Assembly (NCBI GenBank): GCA_008704415.1 | Contig: VXIS01000282.1 | Coordinates: 1-63,522 of the forward strand | Direction: 5' to 3' | Origin: Sphaerosporella brunnea | Lineage: Eukaryota > Ascomycota > Pezizomycetes > Pezizales > Pyronemataceae | DNA: 63,522 nt | Shown: one piece after another, positions 41,649-52,400 of the stretch | Position numbering within the stretch: position 1 is the first letter of the stretch | Layout: each line of letters opens with the position of its first letter | Notes under the pieces: generated by a model | Told to the model about the DNA's origin: nothing | Seen by the model: only the letters and a program-made list of their open reading frames with translations | Databases searched by the model: none | Program-made: the position numbers and the translations under genes

Positions 41649-43692
41649 TATAATTGTTCTTCCGCCGGCGTGGCCGGGGCTGACTGAGTGGTTGCGACTG
41701 AGTGCTCCAGATCTGACATAGCGTGGTCTGGGTCCAACGTGGCCTTATCTTTGCACGGGTCTTGTTCAACGATGAAGTCTGGGTCAAAGCCATCAAATTT
41801 GGGGCGGGGGGCGGCTCGGTGCCCGATCGGAGTGGCATTGGCTGTAGAGAGGCGATGCTCCGTGTGGCTAATAGCCGCACCTTTTTTCCCGGCTCTGGCC
41901 TTTTTTATTGCCTCTCTCTTGCGGGGGCAGGTATCGTCCCTCGCCGAGTGGTTGCCGTCGCAATTTGGGCAGCGGAGCAACGATCGCGAGTACTTGCACA
42001 CGCGTCCGGTCTTTTGGTTGCACTCTGCGCAGTCCTTAATGTTACACCTGTGGTCCGCGGTTGAGTGGTCCATGCTGCTGCAGTGAGCGCACTTCGGCTT
42101 TGTCTGCATGTTCCGGTGGGAGCATTTGTGCGAGAGGTGACCCCAGCCGGAGCAGTGGTCGCAGAAGGCGTCAGGACCGGCTTTCAGGTACGGTTCGACC
42201 CTAAGGTACTTGCCCGACAGCAGCAAACCCTTCCTGGTGGCATGCAGTGCGGTACTGCTATCCTTGACTGAGAAGGCGACAGAGGAGGCTCGGATGCTTC
42301 CGTCATCCATGCGACGTTTGACTTCTGACTCGTTTGTCATCCAGCGAATCTGCATGGGGATAACCAGCCCGTCGTTGTCGGTCATCAGGTCGCGCTTTAG
42401 GAGATCTAGTTTACCGATGTATCTCCGCGTATCGATGCCATGAACCTTGATGCGTGTCCATTCCTCATTGGGGTTGACCCCGATCACGCTGGAGTCAAGG
42501 CGTCTGGCTGCAGTAAGTATAATATCATTGAACATGCACAACTGGACGGCGGTCGCGGTGGGGCAAGCCAGCGCCGTGATTGTTCCCTTCTGGTTTTGGT
42601 TGACAGCTGCTAGGCGCAGGAAGCCTGGTGCCCGCTCAGCAGCCAGTGCATCGTTTACCGCCCTGACCATGTTTGAGCAGTAGTTGGCTTTGACGGGGTA
42701 TTGCAATGCGCCCTCCTCGCGTGTCATGATCATGGTTCGAGCCCGACGCGGCACCTCGTGTCCAGCTGGCTTGAGGCCAGGAATAAGCGTTGATGGCTTT
42801 GGCGGGCTTCTTGGCCTGGGCGACTGTGGTCCATAGAGCCGTCGTTGCGTGAGTTGTCACCTCCATGGTTGACCACTGCTGCGAAGGTGCTGGGTCTAGC
42901 CGTAGCCCTGGGGGCAGGTGTTTTGGCGGGCTTGGTTTGCGCCGGAGCAGGGACAGTCTCCTTGCGTTTGGTCGCAGTTTGCAGGCCTCTCCAGGATTGT
43001 TGTAGGGGTGGCCGTCTTGCTGGGTTTGCCTGGGGCCTTTTGGGGCGCGTGTCTGGACGCTGCCAGGGGTTTGTTGTTCTTCGATTGAGCCAGCTGGGCT
43101 AAGAGCTGTAGCTCCGCGGCATGCTCTTCGTCAGTCATGGCTGCGGTCATTTCAATGTTGTTTGTCGACCAGCCCAGACCCTCTTCTGGGTTGGCCGGCG
43201 GGGGTGTAGCGGCTGATGCTGCGTTTACGGGGGCAGGGGCGGGCGTCGCATTTGTGGCAGGGGTTGAGGCTGGAGGGTTGGCGGTGCGGGTAGTCTGCTA
43301 AGGTCCATGGGGGTGTTTCCTGTCAGGCCGCGTGTCATGGCGCGGGTCATGCGCGGAGCGTTCAAGGCATCTGGGGTCGGAGGGGTTGGGGTCGGGGCTG
43401 GAGCGTCAGACCCAGTCTGAGGCTCGGCGGGTGTCATGGCAGTAGGCGCGGCGGCGGCCGGGGTTGGGGTCAGGGTCGGTTCGGACCACTGGGAAATTCC
43501 CCGCAGGTCCACGTCCATATTGTCCGCTTGGGACGACACAATCGGGTCGGATGGGTCCTCCAGCGGAGGCACAGCGTTCAGATCCATAGCTACGGCGCGC
43601 AACGCGGCGACGGGGCCCGTTTGCGGCACTGAGGTTGATGGGCCCGGAGGCGTGAAGCAAAAGTTTTTCTGACGATCGGGGTTTCTGTCCAA
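41648..43692 (-). pseudogene. LINE ORF1: Gag-like RNA-binding protein, frameshifted
   Basis: The N-terminus (MDRNPDRQKNF start) is P/T/A-rich. The C-terminal half (open from 42754 to 41648) holds a cluster of cysteine motifs: CDHCSGWGHLSHKC, CAHCSSMDHSTADHRC and CPNCDGNHSARDDTC. These are three CCHC-type knuckles as in Tad/I-element ORF1, with further cysteines between them. The first half is broken by about four frame changes, near 43297, between 43050 and 42900, near 42870 and near 42795. The conserved TALWTTVAQAKKPAKA and VPRRARTMIMTREEGA segments sit in different frames. Confidence 0.85.
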
Positions 43693-43760
43693 TAAGAGGG
43701 GAACACGTATCGGCTTGGCATTTTCAAGCGCGATGCGTGTGGTTGTCGAGAGTGATGATG

Positions 43761-43774
43761 CTAACCCTCCCCCA
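43761..43774. repeat. LINE target-site duplication, 5' side copy
   Basis: Exact copy of 37521-37534. It is followed after 4 bp by a MITE-like TACCGTATTAACTCCC. Confidence 0.9.
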
Positions 43775-44294
43775 GAATACCGTATTAACTCCCGGCCACC
43801 GTAGAGATTCGGTACTAAGGCAAGTCACTGCGCTCTGTGGAGAAGTCACTCAGCCTCATGGCAAAGTCACTTAGCCACATTGCCTTAGTACTGAATCTCT
43901 TCGGTACGGCACCTGCCTCTGCGGGACAGAGTTGAGTAGTCAGCAGGCTGTGTCAGCAGGCTCATGACGTCAAGAGGATTGGCGGTCGTGCTTAGTCAAT
44001 GCATTTTTTGCCTTTCGTCACGAAATCGAAGGGGACGCCCAATTCTCGTCTTTAGATCACCACAGATGCTTCAATAGTTCCTTCCCGTGACACATGAGAT
44101 ATCCGGATAGGCCTAACGGACATCAGATATGCATTGGGGCGTACGTCACGTGCGTTCACCGTCCTGCAGATCTGAAGTAAACTTCAGAGCAACATTAATC
44201 GGACCAAAGCACAAAGTAAGAGACGGTAAAAAAAAGAGACTGTTAGATCTTTCCCTAGGCCCCTATCACATCCCCCAATCCAAACAATCGTCTA
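43775..44294. other. Intergenic with a degenerate hairpin
   Basis: Arms AGAGATTCGGTACTAAGGCA (43803-43822) and its near-complement (43881-43900) flank a spacer with three AAGTCACT motifs. TACCGTATTAACTCCC (about 43779) resembles the outer ends of the TA-flanked MITEs near 62.6 and 63.2 kb. No gene. The rest is the 3' flank of the LysM gene. Confidence 0.5.
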
Positions 44295-47200
44295 CTAGCT
44301 GGACGAAACACCCACACAATAAGCATACCCAGCCCATAACCCGGAACAGTCACCATTCAGCGCAGGGTTCCACCCATAAAGCTCAGCCAGCGTAATGCCC
44401 GCGTTTGCGGCCATATCCGCACAGTACACGCCGTCCTTTTGCATCACATACGCGTCGCAATTCGCCGGGATCCCGCTCTGGGCAGGACCAGGAGGTGTTA
44501 CGCTGGGAGAAGTCGCCGTAGTAGTGGTGGTGGTCGGGAGCGTAGTAGTTGGCGAGGGAGTGGTGGTGGTGCTCGGGAGCGTAGTAGTTGATGATAGACT
44601 GGTGTCACCTGACACACCGACACAGTAGGCATAGCCGGCCCAGAGCCCTGAACAGTCGCCGTTGAGTGCTGGATTCCACCCGTAAAGCTCGTTTAGCGTG
44701 ATATTGGCATTCGTGGCCATGTCCCCGCAGTAGACTCCGTCCTTTTGCATAACATACTCGTCGCAATTCGCCGGGATCCCGCTCTGTGTAGGACCAGGAG
44801 GTGTTATGCTGGGAGAAGTCGCCGTGGTAGTGGTTGTAGTCGGGAGCGTAGTAGTTGACGAGGGACTGGTGTCGCTCGACACACCGACACAGTAGGCATA
44901 GCCGGCCCAGAGCCCTGAACAGTCGCCGTTGAGTGCTGGATTCCACCCGTAGAGCTCGTTTAGCGTGATATTGGCATTCGTGGCCATGTCCGCGCAGTAG
45001 ACCCCATCCTGTTGCATAACATACTTGTCGCAATTCGCCGGGATTCCACTCTGGGTAGGCCCAGGGGCAGCAACAGAAGTACTCGAGGGCGCGGCTGACG
45101 TGGTGGTTGTTGTAGAATTGTTGTCCCCGCCGTTGTCGTCAAATCCGGGTCCGTAGACACAGTAGGAAGTGTTCTGCCAGAGGTTACTGCAGTCGGCATG
45201 GACGGAGGGGTTCCAGGCGTAGAATGCCGCGAAGGCGATCTCGTACACACTAAGTATGCTGGTGCAGTTGTCACCTGTGCCTACTTCATACCAAAGGAAG
45301 CATTCGGTTGTGGAGTTTGTTGCTGCGTTGGAGGGCACATCGGCGTATATGGGGCCAGTATCAGGTACAGCGTATTCTGGGTAAAGGGTTTCCGCGTTAG
45401 AGCTCTACATGCCATTAGGTTTGGGCGGTTGGTTTATCCACTTACCCGTTGGATCATACAGCTGTGCACAATATCTAGAAATGGGGTTAATGTTGTCCAA
45501 CGGTTTGCGCTTTGGGAGGCAGTTACCTTGTTTCATTAGTCAAAGAGCAAGGCTCAAAGGCTGTTTCCGACAAGGCGGTGGCATTGCCCAAGTCCTGATT
45601 CCATAATACAATCTCAAAAAGTGAGACATCGTAATGCAAGCTCAGGAAAACACAGCTCTGATTTCCCTGATCGTTGTCGTAGTAGGTCGTACAATCTTTG
45701 CGACTATTATTCGCCAGTGGATAAGCGAAAGGGGTCGGATCAAGTGTAACAACAGGCCGTGTGGCCGTAGGAAGGTCTTGGTAGTTAATAAACGATGATG
45801 TAGCGATGGGGGCCAGCGTGGTTGTGCCAGCGTATCCGGGATATGTGGAAATGTCTCCGACTGGAAGCACGCAGTATGACGTGGCGTTCCAGAGGTTTGT
45901 GCAGTTGGCGTCAAGCATGGGGTTTAGGAAATAGAAATCAGCGAGTGATATCTGATTCTTGGTGGTAATCAGTGCACAATAGTCGCCGTCCTGGACCTCA
46001 TACCATCTGCCGCAATGAACGGTTGAGTTAGGTGCAGCATCTGTTGGAAGGGGTGCCTAGAAGGAGAAGGACAATGTGAGAAAATAGTATAAACTGGAGC
46101 ATATCGTGGGACGTTCGGATGGGTGCGCGAAAGTTCGGGAGTTACTTACATCGGTAGTCGCAGTTGTTGGCGAAGCTGGATTTGTAATATTGCCCGGGTC
46201 ATACGGCAAAGGGTTGGTCAGACAAATGTGATGACCGAGAGTCTGGTTGAAATTGGCGCATGCCGGATCAATATCTGGATTCCACGAAACTAATTGTGGG
46301 ACGGTGACGTTGTAGGTTTTGGCCAAGTCGCGGCAGGTATCATTTGAGGTTGGCACGTAGGTTGTGCAAGTCTCCTCAATACAGAGGGAGCCAGAGGTAG
46401 GAAAGTTGATGCATCCGGCATCAAGATTGTTACGGAACAAGATGTGCCATGTGCTTGCATGGTGTGTTTCGGCAATGGTGTCACAAGTGTCGGATGAAGA
46501 GACTGCAATAGTGACGCCCGTACAGGTTGGAGTAGCCGTGGGAGCAACAGAAGTGCTGAAAAGATTAGCAGGTTGGGCGTGCCATATGGGAAATTCTTGG
46601 GGAGATCGCTCACGAATTTACGAAGACTGAAGTTGGAGTCGCGGTGACAGTGAGAGTAGATACACCGCACGAAGAGGTAAGGCTAGTGAAGATGGCGGCA
46701 TCATCGGCATTGTAACCCCACGGGTCGTTGAGACGGGCTTGGAGCATCTTCAGGGAGCATTCGCTACAATCACTATCGTTCGATTGTCTTTTGGCCACCA
46801 TGTGGGAGAGCCCTCTTGCATGGTGCATATGTGGATAGTGCCCGTGGTTCCCGCCGTGAAGGCCCCTCACTTTCAAAAGAGCTACGGCATCTGCAGCAGT
46901 TTCCGTCGTGTACTGAGGAGCTGGCCGCAGCAAGGAGTAACAAAACTGCCCAGCGCTATAAATCATGGTCAGCTCACTACTTTTTCTCAAATGAAAAGTT
47001 TCCCACCTGTTTTTTGTACAGTACGAGCTATAGCCGGAGAAAAACGAGTCTACTAGAGACACTGCCGTCAAGTTATAACCCGCAATAGGGTCATAGTACA
47101 CCGCGTCGCCACATGCTGATACTATCGCGGAACGATACGATCGCATTGACTGGGTGCATGTATCCACGCACAGATTTTCAATGTCGGTGTCGTTCAACTG

Positions 47201-47425
47201 GCTGAAAGTGTACGCCTCTGCCAGTAACGCAGACGTGCAATTGATTGTTGCGGCCAAAGCAGCGCTACACGCCATTGCGAAGTCAGGGAAGGCATCTGCT
47301 GGAAACAGCTGAACAGAAGTATCCGGCGCCGTGTCGGTATTGTTCTGGCCTGCGCAACTATCGAAGTTTGACGACAGAAAAAGTCCGTAGGCTACAAGGC
47401 CCAACGCAGTAAATGAGCGATACAT
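44295..47425 (-). CDS. Secreted protein with eight LysM domains
   Basis: Six exons on the minus strand: 47425-47007, 46955-46614, 46555-46150, 46056-45527, 45474-45446 and 45376-44295. They sum to 2808 nt (935 aa). The five introns are 51-93 nt with GT/AG ends and matching phases (for example branch AGCTGAC in intron 1). A signal peptide (about residues 1-27) is followed by a Cys-rich N-terminal domain to about 250. LysM-type units follow at about 260-305, 305-355, 400-455, 490-560 (weakest) and 595-650. Three almost identical units joined by S/T-rich linkers fill about 670-935 (CDxYVMQ.DGVYC...NELYGWNPALNGDCSGLW). LysM domains bind chitin oligomers. Such proteins shield hyphal chitin, mask fragments from hosts, or act on the fungus's own wall. 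It lies head to head with a chitinase gene. Confidence 0.93.
44300..45070 (-). repeat. Three near-identical LysM-linker units
   Basis: The end of the last exon holds three tandem units, about 45070-44860, 44800-44600 and 44490-44300. They are almost identical in DNA from GGTATCCC... (GIPANCD) to the TATGCCTACTGTGTCGGTGT end. Linkers differ in length (TTTT/SPSTT repeats). This is a source of unequal exchange and length polymorphism. Confidence 0.85.
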
Positions 47426-49447
47426 TGGGCAAAGCAGATGGAGCTGAACAGACAAGCGAGTGTATCTGCCAAGTGAACGGAGGAGCCAAAACAAAGACTG
47501 AAGTGAAGGTTGGGAGGCGGAAAGAGAGGGGTTTGAGCCATCATATCCAGTCAATCTCAGAGCTGTGCAACGCGCTGATCAGGAAACGCGAGCGAGCGCC
47601 GCCGGCACTGCTGTCTCCCCTAGGCCCTGGGCCGCACGTGCGTTGGCACTTCGAGTAACGGATGTAGTTTCCGTACCTGATGATGTTCGCACAACCATGT
47701 CATCAGAAATTTCAATGGATATTGTCTTTGCAGATATCTTTGGATGAGGATACCGGTGTGCACCCTGCATGTTTTAGGAACCGCGCCAGATGACTAGTGC
47801 TGACAAACTCAAATGGCTAGATCCATGTAGCACGGTGCATGGCTGCGGGTACCTGCGTATCAATTTAGTAGTCCTCCCTCGCATTTGGATAGATAGGCCT
47901 ACAATGCCGGTCTTTTTGCTAAATGCTAATAGACACAGTCACCGAAGACCTCAATCCCGAGACAAAAAAAAAGTGAAAAGAAAAAAAAAGGTCTGCAATG
48001 CCCACAAAAAGATTACGAAACCTAGCACTGGAAATTGCTGGCCAGATATGCTCTAAGTTTTAGGGCAAAAATTGATAAAATAGTCCTTCTAAGCCCACCT
48101 CCAATTTAAATCATACCACTAGGCCTAGATTTCATAGATCGTGTTCACAGAGGACATTCTTGCGTTTTTGTTTGCTTTTTCGGGCGATTTTCCGACGAGT
48201 TTTGGGGTCGTCTTTGTGTTGTGTCCGGTATTGTGTACTGAGTGTGGGTAGATTAAACTCGGGTAAATTTTGGCGGGCATTGTAGACTTTTACTCTCTTT
48301 AGAAACTATAGGTGGGTTAGTGACAGAAGATTGCGAGAGGGTTAAAGGTAGGCTGCAGGTTGGACTCGGATGTGGGTGAGAATTAGTTTGGATTGTTTTA
48401 CCGATTTTTTCTGCGGGTAGATTAAAACCCGGGCGGTCATTGTGGACCTTTTACTCTTTCTAGAGATCTTTCTCTAGTGGTTTTCTATAGTATAGAACAT
48501 CAGGGCTCAACATATTAGCCTCACCGAGGTATTAGCCCACACTATTAGCAAACAGCATCCAAGCTTTTCAGGCAGTCTGCCCGGCGGCTATTAGCGCCAC
48601 GCGAAACCTTGCTACGGTACGGACCGATGCATGTACTAAGTACAGTGCAAAATAATGCATAGTCTGACAGCTGTTGCACGAGACGGCAAGGTTTGTTTGT
48701 CTGTATCCGACCGCGAGCGATCATGACAGACCCCACTACACATTCCCGCCCTTAACCGAGAGCTGTGGTTTGAACAAAACGGAAGGACCCAAACGCTCGG
48801 CAGCGGCTTACTAACTGCCTATAATAGGAGGAGCTCTGACTATCAGGCGCGTAGCACATAACAGGCACCCGATTCGCATCAGCCGCCAGTTTGCTTGTTG
48901 GTTCTGGACCGATGGCTTTCACTCTGGAAAAAATAAACAAATGAGGAAGCTCCCTCGAGGCCACACGGTTCCATCAGGCCGCACAGTTTTTATCAGGCCA
49001 CACAGTTTTCATCACTCCGCACGGCGACCCAAATTATTATACCGGTAGTTTATCTAGCCGCCGGGTAGGCCGTACTAATACATGTACAGCGCTTTGTAAA
49101 AGTGTTACTAAGTGCAAATGAGAGATAATTATTCACTACCTTGTGGCCCCACACCACCAAGCCCGCACGTGTCAGAGTTACCCCCCTATGCGTCAAGCGG
49201 AACAGACCATCATCTACCGGTACCTATCGTCGCTGATGCCACCTGCCCGTTTGAAAGGGGCCATAAGCTTTGCCGTAGCTGCTCGTAACGCAGCGGCGTC
49301 GGCACTGGAGGCCAGCCCAGGTAGATTTAATGGATAGCAGCTGTTGTCCGTCGTGATTTCTTCATCGACTCCCGTCCATCTTTGCCTTTGGAGCTTCAAG
49401 TTCCGCACACTCTTTGGGGCTCACCAAGCTGCTTCTCACCGCCCATC
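47426..49447. promoter_or_regulatory. 2.0-kb divergent intergenic region between LysM and chitinase genes
   Basis: The region lies between the two start codons and must hold both promoters. It contains an A-rich stretch (47960-48020). There is a diverged direct repeat of about 75 bp: GGGTAGATTAAACTCGGG... at 48246-48320, and GGGTAGATTAAAACCCGGG... at 48414-48485. I see no clear gene inside. Co-regulation from a shared region is an inference. Confidence 0.5.
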
Positions 49448-52400
49448 ATGCGGTACCGCTCTTTTGCTCTGCTTTTAGCGATCACTCTCTTTTCTGTTGG
49501 CACAAAGGCCGATTCAGCGGCCCTTTCTGTCTCTAGAGACGGTTCTTCCGATACAGGAACCACTCCTCGTCGGTCTATCGTTACTCTAGCCAAACGCGAT
49601 GACTACACATGCTCTCCCACCAGGGAGTGTAAAAATGGTGCTTGCTGTGGAGCAAGGTATATATCTCGTGGTCTTGAGCGCTATGATCGTAGGCTAACAT
49701 GAATAATAGTGGGGTTTGTGGATATGGCCCAATGTACGTATATTTTACAAATTTTTATGATCGAGGCTGTTGGCAGGTCCGATCTACGGTTTAAAACCAT
49801 CAACCTCTAAGAGCGGTGTCCTGGCATGGTCCTCCATATCTCGACGGTTGCTCTGGATCCAGACTCTAAACCCGCCGCCGCGGGTCTCAGCCTCGCGTCA
49901 ACTTGGCCCCAGCTTCATTGTAAGGTAGCGGTGCTGACATGTTCAGTTTCTGCGGTGAGGGTTGCACTAGCAACTGCGATGCGAAAGCCGAGTGCGGCCA
50001 GTATGCAGCAAGCCCCGGCCAAACCTGCCCTCTGAATGTTTGCTGCAGCCAGTTCGGCTTTTGCGGTAAGTCATTGAGACCCGCCAACTACCGCTAGTTT
50101 TCTAGATAGCTAATTCAACAATTCCATAGGTACGGGATCAGAATTCTGCGGAACTGGATGTCAATCGAACTGCGGGTCTCCCGATCGACCTAGCGGTGGA
50201 GGAGATGTACGCCAGCGAGTCATTGGATACTACGAAGGTTGGAATTATAAGAAGGGTTGTGGGACTATGAAACCGTCCGAAATCCCAGCCGACGGCTTGA
50301 CGCATCTGAACTTCGCTTTTGCCTACATCAAACCGGACTCTGTAGGTCTTCTTGTATGCCCTTGACTTTTGGAGGCCAGCACCGCTAAAGAATACCAGTA
50401 TGATATTATCCCCATGGATGATTTACCGGAGAAACTGTTTAAAGACGTCACCAACCTCAAAACAGATCACCCTCAGCTTAAAGTTTGGGTCAGTCTGGGA
50501 GGATGGACGTTCAATGACGTGAGCATTTGAGTAAAGAATAGTTGAGAGTAGCCGCTGATGTTAGCCAGAACAACACTCAATGGCAGCCCGTTTTCAGTGA
50601 TATCGCGAGTTCTGATACCAAATCAGTCAGATTTGCACAGAAGCTGCTGGCATTCCTTTCACAATACGGGTTCGATGGTGCTGACCTTGATTGGGGTACG
50701 ATTCCTAAACATTTCCTTCAGCATAAGCAGCGACTGAAAAAAGTTAGAATATCCTGGAGCTTCAGACCGAGGCGGGCATAAATCTGATGTCGAGAACTAT
50801 CCACGGATGTTGGATATAGTTCGGTCGGTTTTCTCACTTGCCGGACGACAAAAGGGTCTATCTATCACCATTCCGACGTCCTACTGGTATCTCCGGTGGT
50901 TCGATCTCCCGCAAATCGTTAAGCAACTGGATTTCCTGAACGTCATGTCGTATGATTTGCACGGCGTCTGGGACAGCAGCAACCCGATCGGTCCGCACGT
51001 TTTCGCCCACACTAACCTGACGGAGATTGACGCGGCACTTGATCTTCTCTGGCGAAACGGTGTCCCATCAAAGAAGGTGAACTTGGGTATTGGGGTAAGT
51101 TAGACTCCAGCTCTGTGAGAGAACGTTTGTTCACCGAATGCTTTAGTTCTATGGCCGCTCGTTTGAGCTGAAGGACTCCTCTTGTTTCACGCCTGGATGC
51201 CAGTTCAAGGGCCCAGGCCTCGCCGGCAAATGCACAAAAACATCCGGAATCTTGTCCTATGCTGAGATTAAAGACATCGTTTCAGCTTGTGAGAGGCCCA
51301 ATCTTGTCTAGCTGTGGGCTATACGCGACGCTGACTTTGTTTTTAGCGGGAGCGGAACCCGTTCAGGACCTTGACGCGGGTGTCAATTATCTTGTTTACA
51401 ACAACAACAATTGGGTGTCCTATGATGACCGAGCGACTTTCCAGATGAAAATCGATTTTGCAAATAACAGAGGTCTCAGGTAACAGCGTCCGCTACTTGC
51501 CTGGCAGTAACTACGAGAGTTGCTAATCATGCAATCACTGAAGTGGCATTCTCATCTGGGCGATTGATTTAGACGACGACAATCTTGACGCATTGAAAGC
51601 GGTCACGGGAAAAACGAACCTTCGAAGAGGGATCGCCGAATCCGAAGTTTTTGGTAGCTTTAATGTGGGCGACTGTTACATTACTGATTGCGGCGGTAGT
51701 TGCGACGCTGGATACAAACTCATGACACATACGAATGAAAAGGACGGGGAAGGTTGTCCAAACAGCAACAAGAACTCCAAGCAACGGCAATGTAAGCAAA
51801 TTCTGCTTCATGCCTTCATTTCTCCCACTGACGTCAACTAGATTGCTGTCCAGAATGGGCAGCACCAGACCCCAGCACCTGTCACTGGTATGGAACAGCG
51901 TCTGCCTGTTTTGGTCAATGTGTACCTGGTGAGGTTCTGATGATAGAGGATAATTATGGCGGGGCCTCACAGTTCGTCCCATCTCCTTTTCTACGTAGCC
52001 CCTTTGCTGACTATTTTAGTTGTAAGAACGGAAAGAAGGTATGGTGCTGCGAAGGTAGCAATGCTGCAAAGGCAGTGGCGGCATGCGAAGATAGAGACCC
52101 CGGAAAATGTGGCGACACCCATCCGCAAAGATTGACCGATAAAGGCACACGATTTCATGTAAGAGATGTTTGCTGTCCAGCCCAGCCGGAGTTCAAGAAT
52201 TGCAGATGGTATGGTGACAACACTTCTTGCAACAACAATCGTTGTCCCGCCGGGCAAGTGGAGGTCACAAGGGACTCAATCGGTGGTTTCCCGGGAGCGC
52301 GCGACAAGACTCTATGGAAATGTGTGCTGGGGCGGAACAAGGTGTTTTGCTGCGACCCTCCAAATGGAGGTGAGTTCATATGCCTGGGTGTTTTTTATTT

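Larger units (their letters stand above)
37535..43760 (-). mobile_element. Full-length Tad-like non-LTR retrotransposon (LINE), inactivated
   Basis: The 6226-bp element is flanked by a perfect 14-bp duplication. Read on the minus strand it has a ~70-bp 5' leader, ORF1 (43692-41648), ORF2 (41648-37760) and a ~225-bp 3' UTR. It ends in an A-rich tail (ATTAAAACAAACAAAAA) next to the duplication. ORF1 stop and ORF2 start overlap as TAATG. ORF2 has AP-endonuclease, RT, RNase H and a C-terminal zinc knuckle, the arrangement of the Tad clade in the I group. Several frameshifts and two nonsense codons make it non-functional. Confidence 0.93.

Noticed and set aside
44605..45033. Alternative minus-strand frame with repeated MRQVCYATGW-type units
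   Set aside because: It is the shifted frame of the tandem LysM repeats; its repetition only mirrors theirs.
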